From: Alphaproteobacteria bacterium
GTDB taxonomy: Bacteria > Pseudomonadota > Alphaproteobacteria > UBA7887
Assembly (NCBI GenBank): GCA_028289725.1
Contig: JANQOH010000447.1
Location: forward strand, 1 to 36,169
Length of the DNA stretch: 36,169 nt
Reading direction: 5' to 3'
In this document: one piece after another, positions 25,616-33,881 of the stretch
How positions within the stretch are numbered: the first letter of the stretch is position 1
Layout: each line of letters starts with the position of its first letter
The notes under the pieces: model-generated
Told to the model about the DNA's origin: nothing
Seen by the model: only the letters and a program-made list of their open reading frames with translations
Database searches by the model: none
Translations under genes and position numbers: made by a program

Positions 25616-25625
25616 ATCACGTGAT
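25616..25625. promoter_or_regulatory. Palindrome ATCACGTGAT, candidate operator
   Basis: A perfect 10-bp palindrome with no spacer, centred on CACGTG, in the middle of the AT-rich block. The size and symmetry fit a dimeric regulator site. The nearby TetR-family protein is a candidate binder, but no consensus for it is known to me. Confidence 0.35.
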
Positions 25626-25648
25626 TTTTTGCTCCACTCACGCGACGA

Positions 25649-25682
25649 TGTGAACAAGATTCTTTGACGTTGTGAAAAAGAT
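25649..25682 (+). repeat. Direct repeat pair TGTGAAcAAGAT / TGTGAAaAAGAT
   Basis: Two 12-mers identical at 11 of 12 positions start 22 bp apart, which is two turns of B-DNA, so both copies face the same side. This is the arrangement expected of tandem binding sites for one regulator. Each copy also matches a DnaA box (reverse form TGTGGATAA) at 7 of 9 positions, which I judge too weak to call an origin. Confidence 0.4.
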
Positions 25683-25802
25683 CATCGGGCCTCGGTGAGA
25701 CCCTTCACAGCCCCGTGACCGCGGCCCTGGCATAACCGTTTCAGCAGACAGACACCAAGGCGGCACAGAGGACGCGCCGCCGACAGAACCGAAAGAGACG
25801 AG

Positions 25803-25895
25803 ATGTTTCACCAGGTCAACACCAGCAAAACCCGGCGCTCTGTATGCCGACGCAGGGTGCGCCCAAGCCGCAAGGAGGGCCTCGTAGAATTATAG
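25803..25895 (+). CDS. Possible 30-residue basic micro-ORF
   Basis: Too short for the ORF track. ATG at 25803, preceded closely by GAAAGAGACGAG, encodes MFHQVNTSKTRRSVCRRRVR and ten more residues, about a third of them Arg or Lys, ending in TAG at 25895. A small hairpin (CCGGCG-AATC-CGCCGG, 25902-25917) follows 6 nt later. It could be a leader peptide, but chance ORFs of this size are common, and high Arg content is expected from GC-rich noncoding DNA. Confidence 0.2.
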   Translation: MFHQVNTSKTRRSVCRRRVRPSRKEGLVEL

Positions 25896-25901
25896 GTTTC
25901 G

Positions 25902-25917
25902 CCGGCGAATCCGCCGG
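25902..25917 (+). other. Small tetraloop hairpin
   Basis: CCGGCG-AATC-CGCCGG is a perfect 6-bp stem with a 4-nt loop just after the micro-ORF stop. No T-run follows. It may be structural or incidental. Confidence 0.3.
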
Positions 25918-26175
25918 ACACGGAACTTCGTTGGGGCCGAACGGACTCCCCGCTCGCGCGGTCACTAACGAAGTCGATGCGATCTCCGGTCCGCAGCATC
26001 CCCAGCACCTGCACACCGCGAGCCGGGATCGTCCGCCGCCCCTCCGTCTTCCCAGCGGGGGGGCGGCACGTTTTCTCAAAAGCAGATTTCTGCTCAATTT
26101 CAGCGCAATGGATAGTTTTCACGCCTCAGACGTTTAGGTATAGTCGCGGCTTCGGACAGCCATGAGCAGAGGCCT

Positions 26176-26895
26176 ATGAGCCAAAGCGTCGACGCCGCCC
26201 TCAAGACTTTATGCAGCGATCCCACCTGTTGTCGGGAGCGCCTTCTCCACACCGCCGGAATTATTTACGCGGAACGCGGCTATGACGCGGCCTCGACGCG
26301 CGAGCTGACCAAGGCCGCCGGGGTCAATCTGGCAGCAATTGCCTATTATTTCGGCGGCAAAGATGGACTGCAGGCCGCCGTTATTGATCACGTGGTGGAA
26401 GAATGCCGCGAGCGCACCTGGGCGGTTTTTGAGCATTTGGACCGATCGATCGACGAAGCCCACGGTGACAAGGAGGCGCTGGCCACCGCTACGGCTTTGT
26501 TCGCCGAATCATTTCTCCGCGCCGCGCTGCCCGTGAACCGGGAAACCTGGTGGGTGACGATTCTGACGCGGGCCATGGGCAGTTTGCCCGAGCCAGAGGC
26601 GCCGCTGTATGAAACGGTCTTCTTGCCCGCACACAAAATACTGCGCCGCTTGGTGACCGCGGCGACTGGTGAGACCGACCCTGATCGCCAGGGAATCGTC
26701 ACCGAAGCGCTGGTCGGTGATTTCCTGACCTTTTGCAAGAACTATTCGGTCGTTCTTCGAAGCCTCGGGTGGGACGACTTCAGCGATCCCCATATCGACC
26801 AAATTGTCGCGGTTGTCGCCCGTCGGATGCAGGCGCGTCTCGGCCTGCCGCAGATACCGCTCGCAGAGCGGTCGGCGAAGCTCGCCGCCGAATAG
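26176..26895 (+). CDS. TetR-family transcriptional regulator (CecR-like)
   Basis: A 239-residue one-component repressor. The N-terminal helix-turn-helix is clear at about residues 20-66 (RERLLHTAGIIYAERGYDAASTRELTKAAGVNLAAIAYYFGGKDGLQAAVIDHV). The C-terminal ligand domain (NRETWWVTILTRAMGSLPEPEAPLYETVFLPAHKILRRLVTAATG) resembles the CecR/YbiH (DUF1956) type. An unusual CCRERLL places adjacent cysteines (18-19) just before the first DNA-binding helix, with Cys13 nearby. AGAGG lies before the ATG. It faces the TRAP permease operon across the 839-bp region and is the best candidate to regulate it, though it may control itself or distant genes. Confidence 0.92.
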   Translation: MSQSVDAALKTLCSDPTCCRERLLHTAGIIYAERGYDAASTRELTKAAGVNLAAIAYYFGGKDGLQAAVIDHVVEECRERTWAVFEHLDRSIDEAHGDKEALATATALFAESFLRAALPVNRETWWVTILTRAMGSLPEPEAPLYETVFLPAHKILRRLVTAATGETDPDRQGIVTEALVGDFLTFCKNYSVVLRSLGWDDFSDPHIDQIVAVVARRMQARLGLPQIPLAERSAKLAAE

Positions 26896-26903
26896 AGATT
26901 CGC

Positions 26904-27125
26904 GTGGCCGATCGCCCGCGCCATCACAAACCATTGCCAAAAAGATTCGGCGTCGCCATGACGACCGAAGCTTATGCCAATCTACGGGAACTCGCGGACG
27001 AAAGTTGCCTAGGCAACAACTACGTGCTCACTGTGCTTCTGGAAAACATGGACACGATCATCGACCGCGACGCGTTTCGACGCGCGGTCGAGGACCTCAT
27101 CGAAACGCACCGCAAACCCGACTGA
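26904..27125 (+). CDS. Small ribbon-helix-helix-like hypothetical protein
   Basis: Part of a longer ORF on the track that overlaps the TetR gene out of frame. I propose the GTG at 26904 (73 residues, VADRPRHHKPLPKRFGVAMTTEAYANL); the ATG at 26958 would give 55. A basic N-terminus, then a short strand (RFGVAMT), then two helices (TEAYANLRELADESCL and NNYVLTVLLENMDTIID) fit a small RHH or MetJ/Arc-like DNA-binding fold. It starts 8 bp after the TetR stop, so the two may be co-transcribed. It ends 8 bp before convergent parC. The start is uncertain and the function is inferred from shape only. Confidence 0.5.
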   Translation: MADRPRHHKPLPKRFGVAMTTEAYANLRELADESCLGNNYVLTVLLENMDTIIDRDAFRRAVEDLIETHRKPD

Positions 27126-27133
27126 AACTCCTC

Positions 27134-29362
27134 CTATAGAAAGCGATTCTGTTTAGAGAAGCCTTTCGGGGCAAGCCGTCCAGCGTTTCCGCGCTTGCCG
27201 ACCCAATCCTCCAACTCGTCGCGCGTAAAGGTGCGAACACGCGACCCCTGTCGACAACTGACTCCGTCCTCAATCGCGAAAACGCGGGCGTCAGAGAGCC
27301 CGCCATCTTTGTATTTTTGGAGCATGACGCCGCGGCCCCGGGTCATCACCGGTAATTCGTCGGCGTTGAACACAAGCAATTTGTGATTGTCGCCGACCAC
27401 CGCGACGCGGTCGCCTTCACCGGGGACACACACCACGGCTTCGACGCCGGCGGCGACATTCAGGACCTGCTTGCCGCCGCGTTTTTGGGCCGTGACTTCG
27501 TCGGTATCCACCAAGAAACCGCGCCCGTCCGTCGCCGCGACCAACAATCTTTGTTTCGGTCGGTAGACCATCAGCGCGACCAAATCGTGTTCATTGCCGA
27601 GCTCGATCATCAGGCGCAAGGGTTCGCCGAAGCCGCGTCCCCCCGGCAAACGATCGCAGGTGATCGTGTAGAAACGGCCATTGGTCGCGAACACCAAAAG
27701 CTTGTCCGTCGATTGGGCGTGAAGCCGCCAGCGGAGGCGGTCCCCCTCTTTGAATTTAACCTCCGCGTCATCCGCAAGGTGGCCGCGTGCCGCGCGAATC
27801 CAGCCTTTTTCGGAACAAATCACGGTGACCGGCTCGCGCTCCACCATCGCTTCGAGCGGCACGATCTCGGCCGTGGGCGCCTCGCCAATTTCGGTGCGCC
27901 GCGCACCAAGTTCGGTCTCTTTGCCGAAGCGGGTACGGACGTCCCTAATCTCCTCCGAAATCCGCTGCCACTGAGCCTTCTCGTTCTTCAACAGCGCCTT
28001 GAGGGTTTTCCGCTCATCGGTCAGATCCGACAGTTCGCTGTGAATCTCGATTTCCTCGAGTTTGCGCAGATTGCGCAGCCGCATGTTGAGGATCGCTTCG
28101 GCCTGAACATCGGTCAGGTCCCAGCGCTTCATCATCACGGATTTCGGTTCATCCTCCTCGCGGATGATCCGGATCACCTCATCAATGTTGAGGTACGCGA
28201 CCAAATATCCGTTGAGAATCTCGAGCCTGCGCTCGATCTGATCGAGCCGATATTTGCTGCGGCGTAGCAGCACCTCGCGGCGATGGTCGAGGAACGCCTG
28301 CAACGCATCGCGCAACGACATCACGCGCGGCGTATTGTCCGCGTCGAGGACATTCAAATTCAACGGCACCCGAACTTCGAACTCGGACACGCGAAACAGC
28401 GACTCCATTAGAGCTTCGGCTTTAACGCTCCGCGAACGCGGCACCAAAACAATGCGAATATCTTCGGCCGATTCATCGACGATATCGGCGAGCCACGGGA
28501 CCTTCTTCGCCGCCATCAAATCCGCGACTTTTTCGATCAAGCGTGCTTTCGGGACTTGATACGGCAGCTCGGTGACCACGATCTGATACTGGCCGTGGCC
28601 GATCTTCTCGACTTGCCATTTTGCCCTAACCCGAAAGGCGCCACGGCCGGTCCGGTAGGCCTCGATCACGGCTTCCCGGGACTCGACCAAGATGCCGCCG
28701 GTCGGCAGGTCCGGCCCGGGCACCATCTCGACCAGCGTCTCAATCCGCGCATTCGGCTTCTTGATCAAGTGCAACGCGGCGTCGCACAGCTCATGCGCAT
28801 TGTGCGGCGGAATTGACGTCGCCATACCAACCGCGATGCCGCTTGCGCCGTTAGCAAGCAAATTCGGAAACGCCGCCGGCAGCACGACCGGCTCGGATTC
28901 TTCACCATCGTACGTGTCGCGGAAATCGACCGTGTCTTGGTCGATCCCTTCCAACAAGGCCTCAGCCACCTCGGTCAACCGCGCTTCTGTGTAGCGCATG
29001 GCCGCCGCGCCGTCGCCGTCGACATTGCCGAAATTGCCTTGGCCATCGACGAGCGGATAGCGCACAGCGAAATCCTGTGCGAGCCGGACCATGGCGTCGT
29101 AGACAGCCGCTTCACCGTGCGGGTGATATTTGCCGATGACGTCCCCGACCACGCGCGCGCATTTCTTGAAACCGGATCGCGGGTCTAGCCGGAGTTGGCG
29201 CATGGCGTACAGAAGGCGCCGGTGAACCGGTTTCAAGCCGTCGCGCACGTCCGGCAGCGACCGCGCCATGATGGTCGACAAGGCATAGGACAGGTATCGC
29301 TCGCTTAAGCTTTCGGCGAGCGGAACCGGGATGATTTCAGCGGCGTCTGATTTTCGTGACAT
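27134..29362 (-). CDS. parC: DNA topoisomerase IV subunit A
   Basis: The DNA-cleaving subunit of topoisomerase IV, which unlinks daughter chromosomes with ParE. The 742 residues begin with [37 protein letters not shown]. The catalytic tyrosine is Y124 in [11 protein letters not shown]. The coiled-coil gate spans about 360-490, and the C-terminal beta-pinwheel has blades such as [19 protein letters not shown] and [17 protein letters not shown]. The quinolone region reads [15 protein letters not shown]: at the E. coli Asp-Ser pair (HPHGDS) this enzyme has Glu84-Ala85. It has the ParC length and lacks the GyrA-box QRRGGKG. It lies 28 bp after recO and ends the long minus-strand run. Confidence 0.96.
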   Translation of the reverse strand: MSRKSDAAEIIPVPLAESLSERYLSYALSTIMARSLPDVRDGLKPVHRRLLYAMRQLRLDPRSGFKKCARVVGDVIGKYHPHGEAAVYDAMVRLAQDFAVRYPLVDGQGNFGNVDGDGAAAMRYTEARLTEVAEALLEGIDQDTVDFRDTYDGEESEPVVLPAAFPNLLANGASGIAVGMATSIPPHNAHELCDAALHLIKKPNARIETLVEMVPGPDLPTGGILVESREAVIEAYRTGRGAFRVRAKWQVEKIGHGQYQIVVTELPYQVPKARLIEKVADLMAAKKVPWLADIVDESAEDIRIVLVPRSRSVKAEALMESLFRVSEFEVRVPLNLNVLDADNTPRVMSLRDALQAFLDHRREVLLRRSKYRLDQIERRLEILNGYLVAYLNIDEVIRIIREEDEPKSVMMKRWDLTDVQAEAILNMRLRNLRKLEEIEIHSELSDLTDERKTLKALLKNEKAQWQRISEEIRDVRTRFGKETELGARRTEIGEAPTAEIVPLEAMVEREPVTVICSEKGWIRAARGHLADDAEVKFKEGDRLRWRLHAQSTDKLLVFATNGRFYTITCDRLPGGRGFGEPLRLMIELGNEHDLVALMVYRPKQRLLVAATDGRGFLVDTDEVTAQKRGGKQVLNVAAGVEAVVCVPGEGDRVAVVGDNHKLLVFNADELPVMTRGRGVMLQKYKDGGLSDARVFAIEDGVSCRQGSRVRTFTRDELEDWVGKRGNAGRLAPKGFSKQNRFL

Positions 29363-29390
29363 TTCGTTTAATTAGCATAGCTATTTCGCG

Positions 29391-30140
29391 TCAACCACCA
29401 GATATGGGGGTGCCGTTGGCAAATTTGGCGACCAGCCGATCGCGTGCCGCCGGCAACTCTCGATCGTCACGATGAACGCCATGCCGGGCTAGAAAATGAC
29501 CCGTCAACTTAAGGCCGTCGAAAATCGCGGCCCGATCCACATCGCCGCTGGCAATCAAGAAACTCGGCAAACGAAGCAGTTTGTCTCGGTATGGCTCGCC
29601 CGCCGATGCAGACACCGCGCGCCCCGTTTTCGGCGACACCCAACAGAGATTGTCGGTATGCCCCGTCACCGCGCACACGCTCAAGTCCAAACCAAATCCC
29701 AATTCACGCAACACGCCGATTTCCCAAGCCACGTAGGCAGCCCCCCAATCGGTGGCGAGTCGGTCTGGCTCGGCGAGCGTGTCCAGAAACGCGACCAAGC
29801 CGTGAAAGATGGCGGCGTGCGGTTCGCGCTCGAGCAGCACCGCATCGACGACCGCGCAGGCCGAACTCAACGCCGCCAACCGGCTCGCATCATCAAACAC
29901 CGCCGCCGCACGCGCCCGGACAAGCTCAGCGGTGAAGGTTCCGAGTTGTGTGGCGAGCCGGGCACGCCAGCGGCACATCAATTCATTGCCCGGCTGATAG
30001 AGCCCGCGCACTTTGCGCGACGCGCCGCCGGGCACCAAACCCGCGTGCCGGCCGTGCGTCTCCGTCATGACGTGCAGGAGCACGGCGCTCTCACCATGCC
30101 GCTTTACGGATAGGACGATCGCGCTATCGCGCCATTCCAT
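29391..30140 (-). CDS. recO: DNA repair protein RecO
   Basis: A recombination mediator that helps load RecA on gapped DNA with RecR. The 249 residues begin MEWRDSAIVLSVKRHGESAVLLHVMTETHGRHAGLVPGGASRK, the OB-fold N-terminus typical of RecO. The C-terminal helical part contains FGLDLSVCAVTGHTDNLCWVSPKTGRAVS, where two of the usual Zn-finger-like cysteines remain. It lies 20 bp after era in the same orientation, the usual order era-recO. Confidence 0.94.
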   Translation of the reverse strand: MEWRDSAIVLSVKRHGESAVLLHVMTETHGRHAGLVPGGASRKVRGLYQPGNELMCRWRARLATQLGTFTAELVRARAAAVFDDASRLAALSSACAVVDAVLLEREPHAAIFHGLVAFLDTLAEPDRLATDWGAAYVAWEIGVLRELGFGLDLSVCAVTGHTDNLCWVSPKTGRAVSASAGEPYRDKLLRLPSFLIASGDVDRAAIFDGLKLTGHFLARHGVHRDDRELPAARDRLVAKFANGTPISGG

Positions 30141-30160
30141 CGACCAACCATTTCACCGGA

Positions 30161-31099
30161 TCAAACGTTGTAATCGAGGCCCAGATCACGGTAGCGCTCC
30201 GGGTCATCCTGCCAACCCTCGCGCACTTTGACGTGCAGGAAAAGATGCACGCGCCGGTCGAGCAAGGCCTCCAATTCGGTTCGGGCGGCACTGCCGATTG
30301 CTTTGATCCGCCGCCCGGCCTTGCCGAGGACGATCATTTTCTGGCTGTCGCGCCGGACATACACGATTTGGTCGATCCGCACGCTGCCGTCGTCCCGTTC
30401 CGTCCACGCTTCGGTTTCCACGGCGGCGGCGTAGGGTAGTTCCTGCGATAGCTGAAGAAACACCTTCTCCCGCGTGATCTCCGCCGCAAGGAGACGCAAT
30501 GGCATGTCGGCGCTCTGATCCTCGGGATACAACCATGGCCCTTCCGGCATGCAATCCACCAGGAAGGCGCGTAAAGCATCCACACCATCGCCGCTCAGCG
30601 CTGAAATCATGAACGTGTCGGAGAACAGATCTTTGCCATTTTCGAGCGTCTCTTTCGCGCACTGCGCGGTCAAGCCGAGCAAGGAGTCGCGTTTAACCAG
30701 GTCTATCTTATTGAGCGCCAAAACCGCTTGCCGATTGTCGTGCCGAAGGCGATCGATGATCAGCTGCGTGTCTTTGTCGATGCCGCGCCGCGCGTCCACC
30801 AGGACGACCACGCGATCCGCATCCTGTGCTCCGCCCCATGCCGCCGACACCATTGCGCGCTCCAACCGCTTCTTTGGCGCGAATACGCCGGGTGTATCGA
30901 TAAACACGATTTGCGCCGCCTCAGCCATCGCGATGCCGAGAACGCGGGAGCGTGTGGTCTGTACCTTTGGTGAGACGATCGATACCTTGGATCCCACCAT
31001 ACGGTTGAGCAGTGTCGATTTGCCGGCGTTCGGCGCGCCGAGAAGCGCCACGAATCCACAGCGCCTCGCGGCGCCGTCTTGGCTTTGCCGCTCACTCAT
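30161..31099 (-). CDS. era: GTPase Era
   Basis: An essential GTPase that binds 16S rRNA and assists 30S maturation. The 312 residues show GAPNAGKSTLLNRMVG (G1, about residues 21-36), TTRSRVLGI (G2), FIDTPGVFAPKKRL (G3) and ALNKIDLV (G4), then a C-terminal KH domain (ITREKVFLQLSQELPYAAAVETE...KMIVLGKAGRRIKAIGSAARTELEALL). Its ATG overlaps the rnc stop by 8 bp, which indicates translational coupling. This rnc-era arrangement is widely conserved. Confidence 0.97.
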   Translation of the reverse strand: MSERQSQDGAARRCGFVALLGAPNAGKSTLLNRMVGSKVSIVSPKVQTTRSRVLGIAMAEAAQIVFIDTPGVFAPKKRLERAMVSAAWGGAQDADRVVVLVDARRGIDKDTQLIIDRLRHDNRQAVLALNKIDLVKRDSLLGLTAQCAKETLENGKDLFSDTFMISALSGDGVDALRAFLVDCMPEGPWLYPEDQSADMPLRLLAAEITREKVFLQLSQELPYAAAVETEAWTERDDGSVRIDQIVYVRRDSQKMIVLGKAGRRIKAIGSAARTELEALLDRRVHLFLHVKVREGWQDDPERYRDLGLDYNV

Positions 31100-31796
31100 C
31101 CGGCCGCTCCAAAGTCACAAGCAATCGCTGAGCCGCAATCCTTTCGGCTTCGCGCTTTCCGCTGCCTTCACCGTTCGCGGAACCACATCCAGGTATTTCG
31201 ACTGTGACTTTGAAGCGCGGTTTGTGGTCTGGACCTTCGCTTCCGAGATGTCGGTAAATGGGCAGACCGTGCCCGCGCGCTTGGCTCCATTCTTGAAGCG
31301 CCGTTTTCGGATCTGTCGGCGGTACAACTTGTCCGGAAAACAATGGCGCCCACTGTCGTTCGATAAAATCTTGGGCCGCCGCCATCCCGCGGTCCAAGTA
31401 GACCGCGCCGATTAGGGCCTCGCACGCATCGGCCAAATTTGCTGGGTTCTCTCTGCCGCCAATGGCTTCCTCGCCGGGCGCCAGCAATAGAAATCGCCCG
31501 AGATCGAGCGCCCGGGCGACCTCGGACAACGCCTCGGCGCTGACCAATGCCGCGAACCGCCGGGCCAATTCGCCCTCGTCCTCTGTAGGATGCGCATCGA
31601 ACAAGGCGCGTGCGACCACTAAACCGAGAACCCGGTCACCAAGCCATTCCAAACGTTGGTTATCGTCTCGCGCCCCAACGTGGCCGCCGGTCAGGCTCCT
31701 GTGCGTCAGCGCGCGCCGCAGAAGAGCCGGATTGGTACAGGATATTCCAAGTTTGGATTCGATCTCAGGCGCAGGCATTGCGCCCGGATCGGTCAC
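31092..31796 (-). CDS. rnc: Ribonuclease III
   Basis: A double-strand-specific endoribonuclease that processes rRNA precursors and structured mRNAs. The endonuclease domain has NQRLEWLGDRVLGLVVA and DACEALIGAVYLD with the catalytic acidic residues. A dsRNA-binding domain follows from about residue 155 (DPKTALQEWSQARGHGLPIYRHLGSEGPDHKPRFKVTVEI...GKREAERIAAQRLL). The track start at 31853 lies well inside lepB. I prefer the GTG at 31796, which overlaps the lepB stop as GTGA and gives 234 residues. The ATG at 31778 (228 residues) is a reasonable alternative. Confidence 0.95.
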   Translation of the reverse strand: MTDPGAMPAPEIESKLGISCTNPALLRRALTHRSLTGGHVGARDDNQRLEWLGDRVLGLVVARALFDAHPTEDEGELARRFAALVSAEALSEVARALDLGRFLLLAPGEEAIGGRENPANLADACEALIGAVYLDRGMAAAQDFIERQWAPLFSGQVVPPTDPKTALQEWSQARGHGLPIYRHLGSEGPDHKPRFKVTVEIPGCGSANGEGSGKREAERIAAQRLLVTLERPDE

Positions 31797-32593
31797 AGTA
31801 GGTTGCCGAAGCGCGAGAACCGCATGGCAAAGGGCCATTTCCAGACTTCCCACAGCTCGGCGCTGCCGTCGGTGGAGTAGAACAATATCTCGGCGCGACC
31901 GACCAAGTTTTCCTCGGGGACGAAGCCGACCTCGGACAACACACGGCTGTCCAGTGACCCATCCCGGTTGTCGCCCATGAAGAAGTAGTGCCGGTCCGGC
32001 ACGGTATAGACCTCGGTGTTGTCGAGCGGACGCCCATAACCTTGATCAATAATTTGGTGGCTGTTTCCGTTTGTGAACGTCTCCAAATAATGACGGGTCG
32101 GGACCGTGCCGCCAATCCGGTCGTCGTAGGGGTAAGGATCCAACTGCTCGAGCTCGACGGGTTCGTCGTTGATGTGCAGGACACCTGAGATCACTTGGAT
32201 GCGGTCGCCCGGCAACCCAACCAATCGTTTGATGTAATCGGTCTTGTTGTCTTTCGGCAGTTTGAAGACCACCACATCGCCGCGTTCGGGTTCGCTGCCC
32301 CAAACCCGCCCATCGAAATCCGGGTTGATGAACGGAAAGGAGTACTTGCTGTAGCCGTAAGAGAATTTTGAAACGAACAAATAGTCGCCCACCAAAAGGG
32401 TGGGAATCATGGATCCGGACGGGATGTGGAAGGGTTCATAGGCGAATGTTCTGACGATAATCGCCAAAATGATGGCGTACGCCACCGTCTTGAACGTTTC
32501 AAACCAACCCGCAAGCCAACTCTGTTCGTCGCGGCGGTTGGCCGATTTACCGGCCTTGCCACGCCCACCCGGCGTCGAACCATTTTGCGTCAA
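31793..32593 (-). CDS. lepB: Signal peptidase I
   Basis: An inner-membrane serine protease that removes signal peptides from exported proteins. One clear transmembrane helix (FKTVAYAIILAIIVRTFAY) is followed by PSGSMIPTLLVGDYLFVSKFSYGYSKYSFPF, whose second Ser is the nucleophile, and by YIKRLVGLPGDRIQV with the general-base Lys. FMGDNRDGSLDSRVLSEVGFVPEENLVGRAEILF is the conserved C-terminal box. I prefer the TTG at 32593 (266 residues), with GGGAG 6 nt upstream. The track's ATG at 32659 would add 22 residues without a good ribosome site. It lies between acpS and rnc, as is usual in alphaproteobacteria. Confidence 0.93.
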   Translation of the reverse strand: MTQNGSTPGGRGKAGKSANRRDEQSWLAGWFETFKTVAYAIILAIIVRTFAYEPFHIPSGSMIPTLLVGDYLFVSKFSYGYSKYSFPFINPDFDGRVWGSEPERGDVVVFKLPKDNKTDYIKRLVGLPGDRIQVISGVLHINDEPVELEQLDPYPYDDRIGGTVPTRHYLETFTNGNSHQIIDQGYGRPLDNTEVYTVPDRHYFFMGDNRDGSLDSRVLSEVGFVPEENLVGRAEILFYSTDGSAELWEVWKWPFAMRFSRFGNLL

Positions 32594-32703
32594 AACGGGC
32601 TCCCACTTGCCTATCCCCACAAAGTCGCGGCACTTTACGGCGCTCGTGCGCCGATGCAACGTGAATTATCCGCCCGGCGGCGTTCCTTGGCCAATGCGGC
32701 GGT

Positions 32704-33123
32704 CTAGGCGAGGCCCTGCCCCAAGGCTGCCGGGACCGCGGTTATCAGGACGATCGCATAGGCCAAGTCCCGATCATCGGTCAGCGATACATCGATCCGG
32801 GCCCACATGCCGGCGGGCGTGAGTTCGTTCAATCGCACCAGCGCGCCGCCGGTCAATTCAAGAGTCGGCTTACCGCCCGGCAAGTTCACGACACCAATTG
32901 TTTTCAGATGCACGCCGCGCCGAAAGCCGGTGCCGAGCGCTTTCGAACAGGCTTCCTTTGCGGCAAAGCGACGCGCATAGGAATCCGCCCGTTTTTCCCG
33001 CCGGTCGCATTTCGCTCGCTCGATATCCGTGAAGGCCCGCTGCGTAAAACGCTCGCCAAACCGTTCAAGCGTGCGCGCGATCCGCGTCGCGTCGCAAACA
33101 TCGTGGCCGATGCCGATAATCAC
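32704..33123 (-). CDS. acpS: Holo-[acyl-carrier-protein] synthase
   Basis: Attaches 4'-phosphopantetheine from CoA to the serine of acyl carrier protein, enabling fatty-acid synthesis. The 139 residues open with [26 protein letters not shown], whose conserved Asp binds Mg. [30 protein letters not shown] is the signature second motif. The C-terminus is a little longer than the family's usual 120-130 residues. Its ATG overlaps the end of pdxJ by 4 bp (33120-33123). Confidence 0.95.
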   Translation of the reverse strand: MIIGIGHDVCDATRIARTLERFGERFTQRAFTDIERAKCDRREKRADSYARRFAAKEACSKALGTGFRRGVHLKTIGVVNLPGGKPTLELTGGALVRLNELTPAGMWARIDVSLTDDRDLAYAIVLITAVPAALGQGLA

Positions 33124-33875
33124 GCGCTGCGTTGGCCGCTGGCGTCGGCGCGCGCGTTATCCATCAAAGCCCGCATCCGGCGAATGCTGCTGTCAAGACC
33201 GCCGAAAATCGCTTCGCCGACCAAGAAATGACCGATGTTGAGTTCGGTCAGCTCCGGAATAGCCGCCACCGGCGCCACTGTATCGAAGCTGAGGCCGTGC
33301 CCGGCATGGCACTCGAGCGACCGGCCGACCGCTTCGGTCGCGGCGTCCTTAAGCCGCGCGAGCTGGCTATCGCGTCCGGCGTCCGAGACTTCGCAATAGG
33401 TTCCCGTGTGGAGCTCGACGCAATCGGCGCCAAGTGCCTCGGCCACCGCTACTTGCACGCGGTCGGGATCGATGAAGAGAGAGACCCGTATGCCGGCATC
33501 GCACAGGCGCCGAATGACCGGCGCGAGCAGATTGTGTTGGGCCGCCACATCGAGCCCACCTTCGGTGGTGAGTTCCGCCCGTTTCTCAGGCACCAGGCAA
33601 ACATGGTCCGGCTGGGTGGCCAGGGCGATCTCGATCATTTCCTCGGTCGCGGCCATCTCCAAATTCAACGGCAGCGCGATGTCCGATTTTAGTCGCCGGA
33701 TATCGTCATCGGAGATGTGACGCCGGTCTTCCCGCAAATGTGCGGTGATGCCGTCGGCACCGGATTCCGCGGCTAGGCGCGCCGCCCGTACGGGGTCGGG
33801 GTGAAGACCGCCGCGCGCGTTTCGAATGGTTGCCACATGATCAATGTTTACGCCCAGTCGCAGATAGCCAGTCAT
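33120..33875 (-). CDS. pdxJ: Pyridoxine 5'-phosphate synthase
   Basis: Closes the pyridoxine ring from 1-deoxyxylulose 5-phosphate and 3-amino-2-oxopropyl phosphate in DXP-dependent vitamin B6 synthesis. The 251 residues form a TIM barrel with [65 protein letters not shown], and HAGHGLSF with phosphate-binding residues near the C-terminus ([16 protein letters not shown]). It is coupled to acpS by a 4-bp overlap. Confidence 0.96.
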   Translation of the reverse strand: MTGYLRLGVNIDHVATIRNARGGLHPDPVRAARLAAESGADGITAHLREDRRHISDDDIRRLKSDIALPLNLEMAATEEMIEIALATQPDHVCLVPEKRAELTTEGGLDVAAQHNLLAPVIRRLCDAGIRVSLFIDPDRVQVAVAEALGADCVELHTGTYCEVSDAGRDSQLARLKDAATEAVGRSLECHAGHGLSFDTVAPVAAIPELTELNIGHFLVGEAIFGGLDSSIRRMRALMDNARADASGQRSA

Positions 33876-33881
33876 GGCCGC

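Larger units (their letters stand above)
25337..26175. other. Divergent 839-bp intergenic region (TRAP permease operon / TetR gene)
   Basis: No convincing protein gene lies here; the ORFs on the track have biased, low-complexity composition. It separates dctQ (leftward) from the TetR-family gene (rightward). The part at 25540-25690 is markedly AT-rich for this genome and carries three inverted repeats and one direct-repeat pair, listed separately. 25376-25540 and 25683-25802 show nothing I can name. A weak promoter for the TetR gene may lie at 26117-26144 (TTTCAC, 16 bp, TATAGT). A regulatory region or an unannotated small RNA is the likely content. Confidence 0.6.

Noticed and set aside
25640-25690. 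Possible replication origin (AT-rich block with DnaA-box-like 9-mers)
   Set aside because: Each 9-mer matches only 7 of 9 positions, there are just two, and the neighbours (TRAP permease, TetR) are not those of known alphaproteobacterial origins.
25683-25802. Possible tRNA or structured RNA in the gap
   Set aside because: No acceptor stem, T-loop GTTC or anticodon arm could be built by eye.
25372-26137. ORFs of 89, 104 and 97 residues in the large intergenic region
   Set aside because: They overlap one another on different strands, are Gly/Arg/Pro-rich, lack ribosome sites and resemble no family.
27383-28267. 294-residue plus-strand ORF
   Set aside because: Antisense to parC; no motif, and parC is certain.
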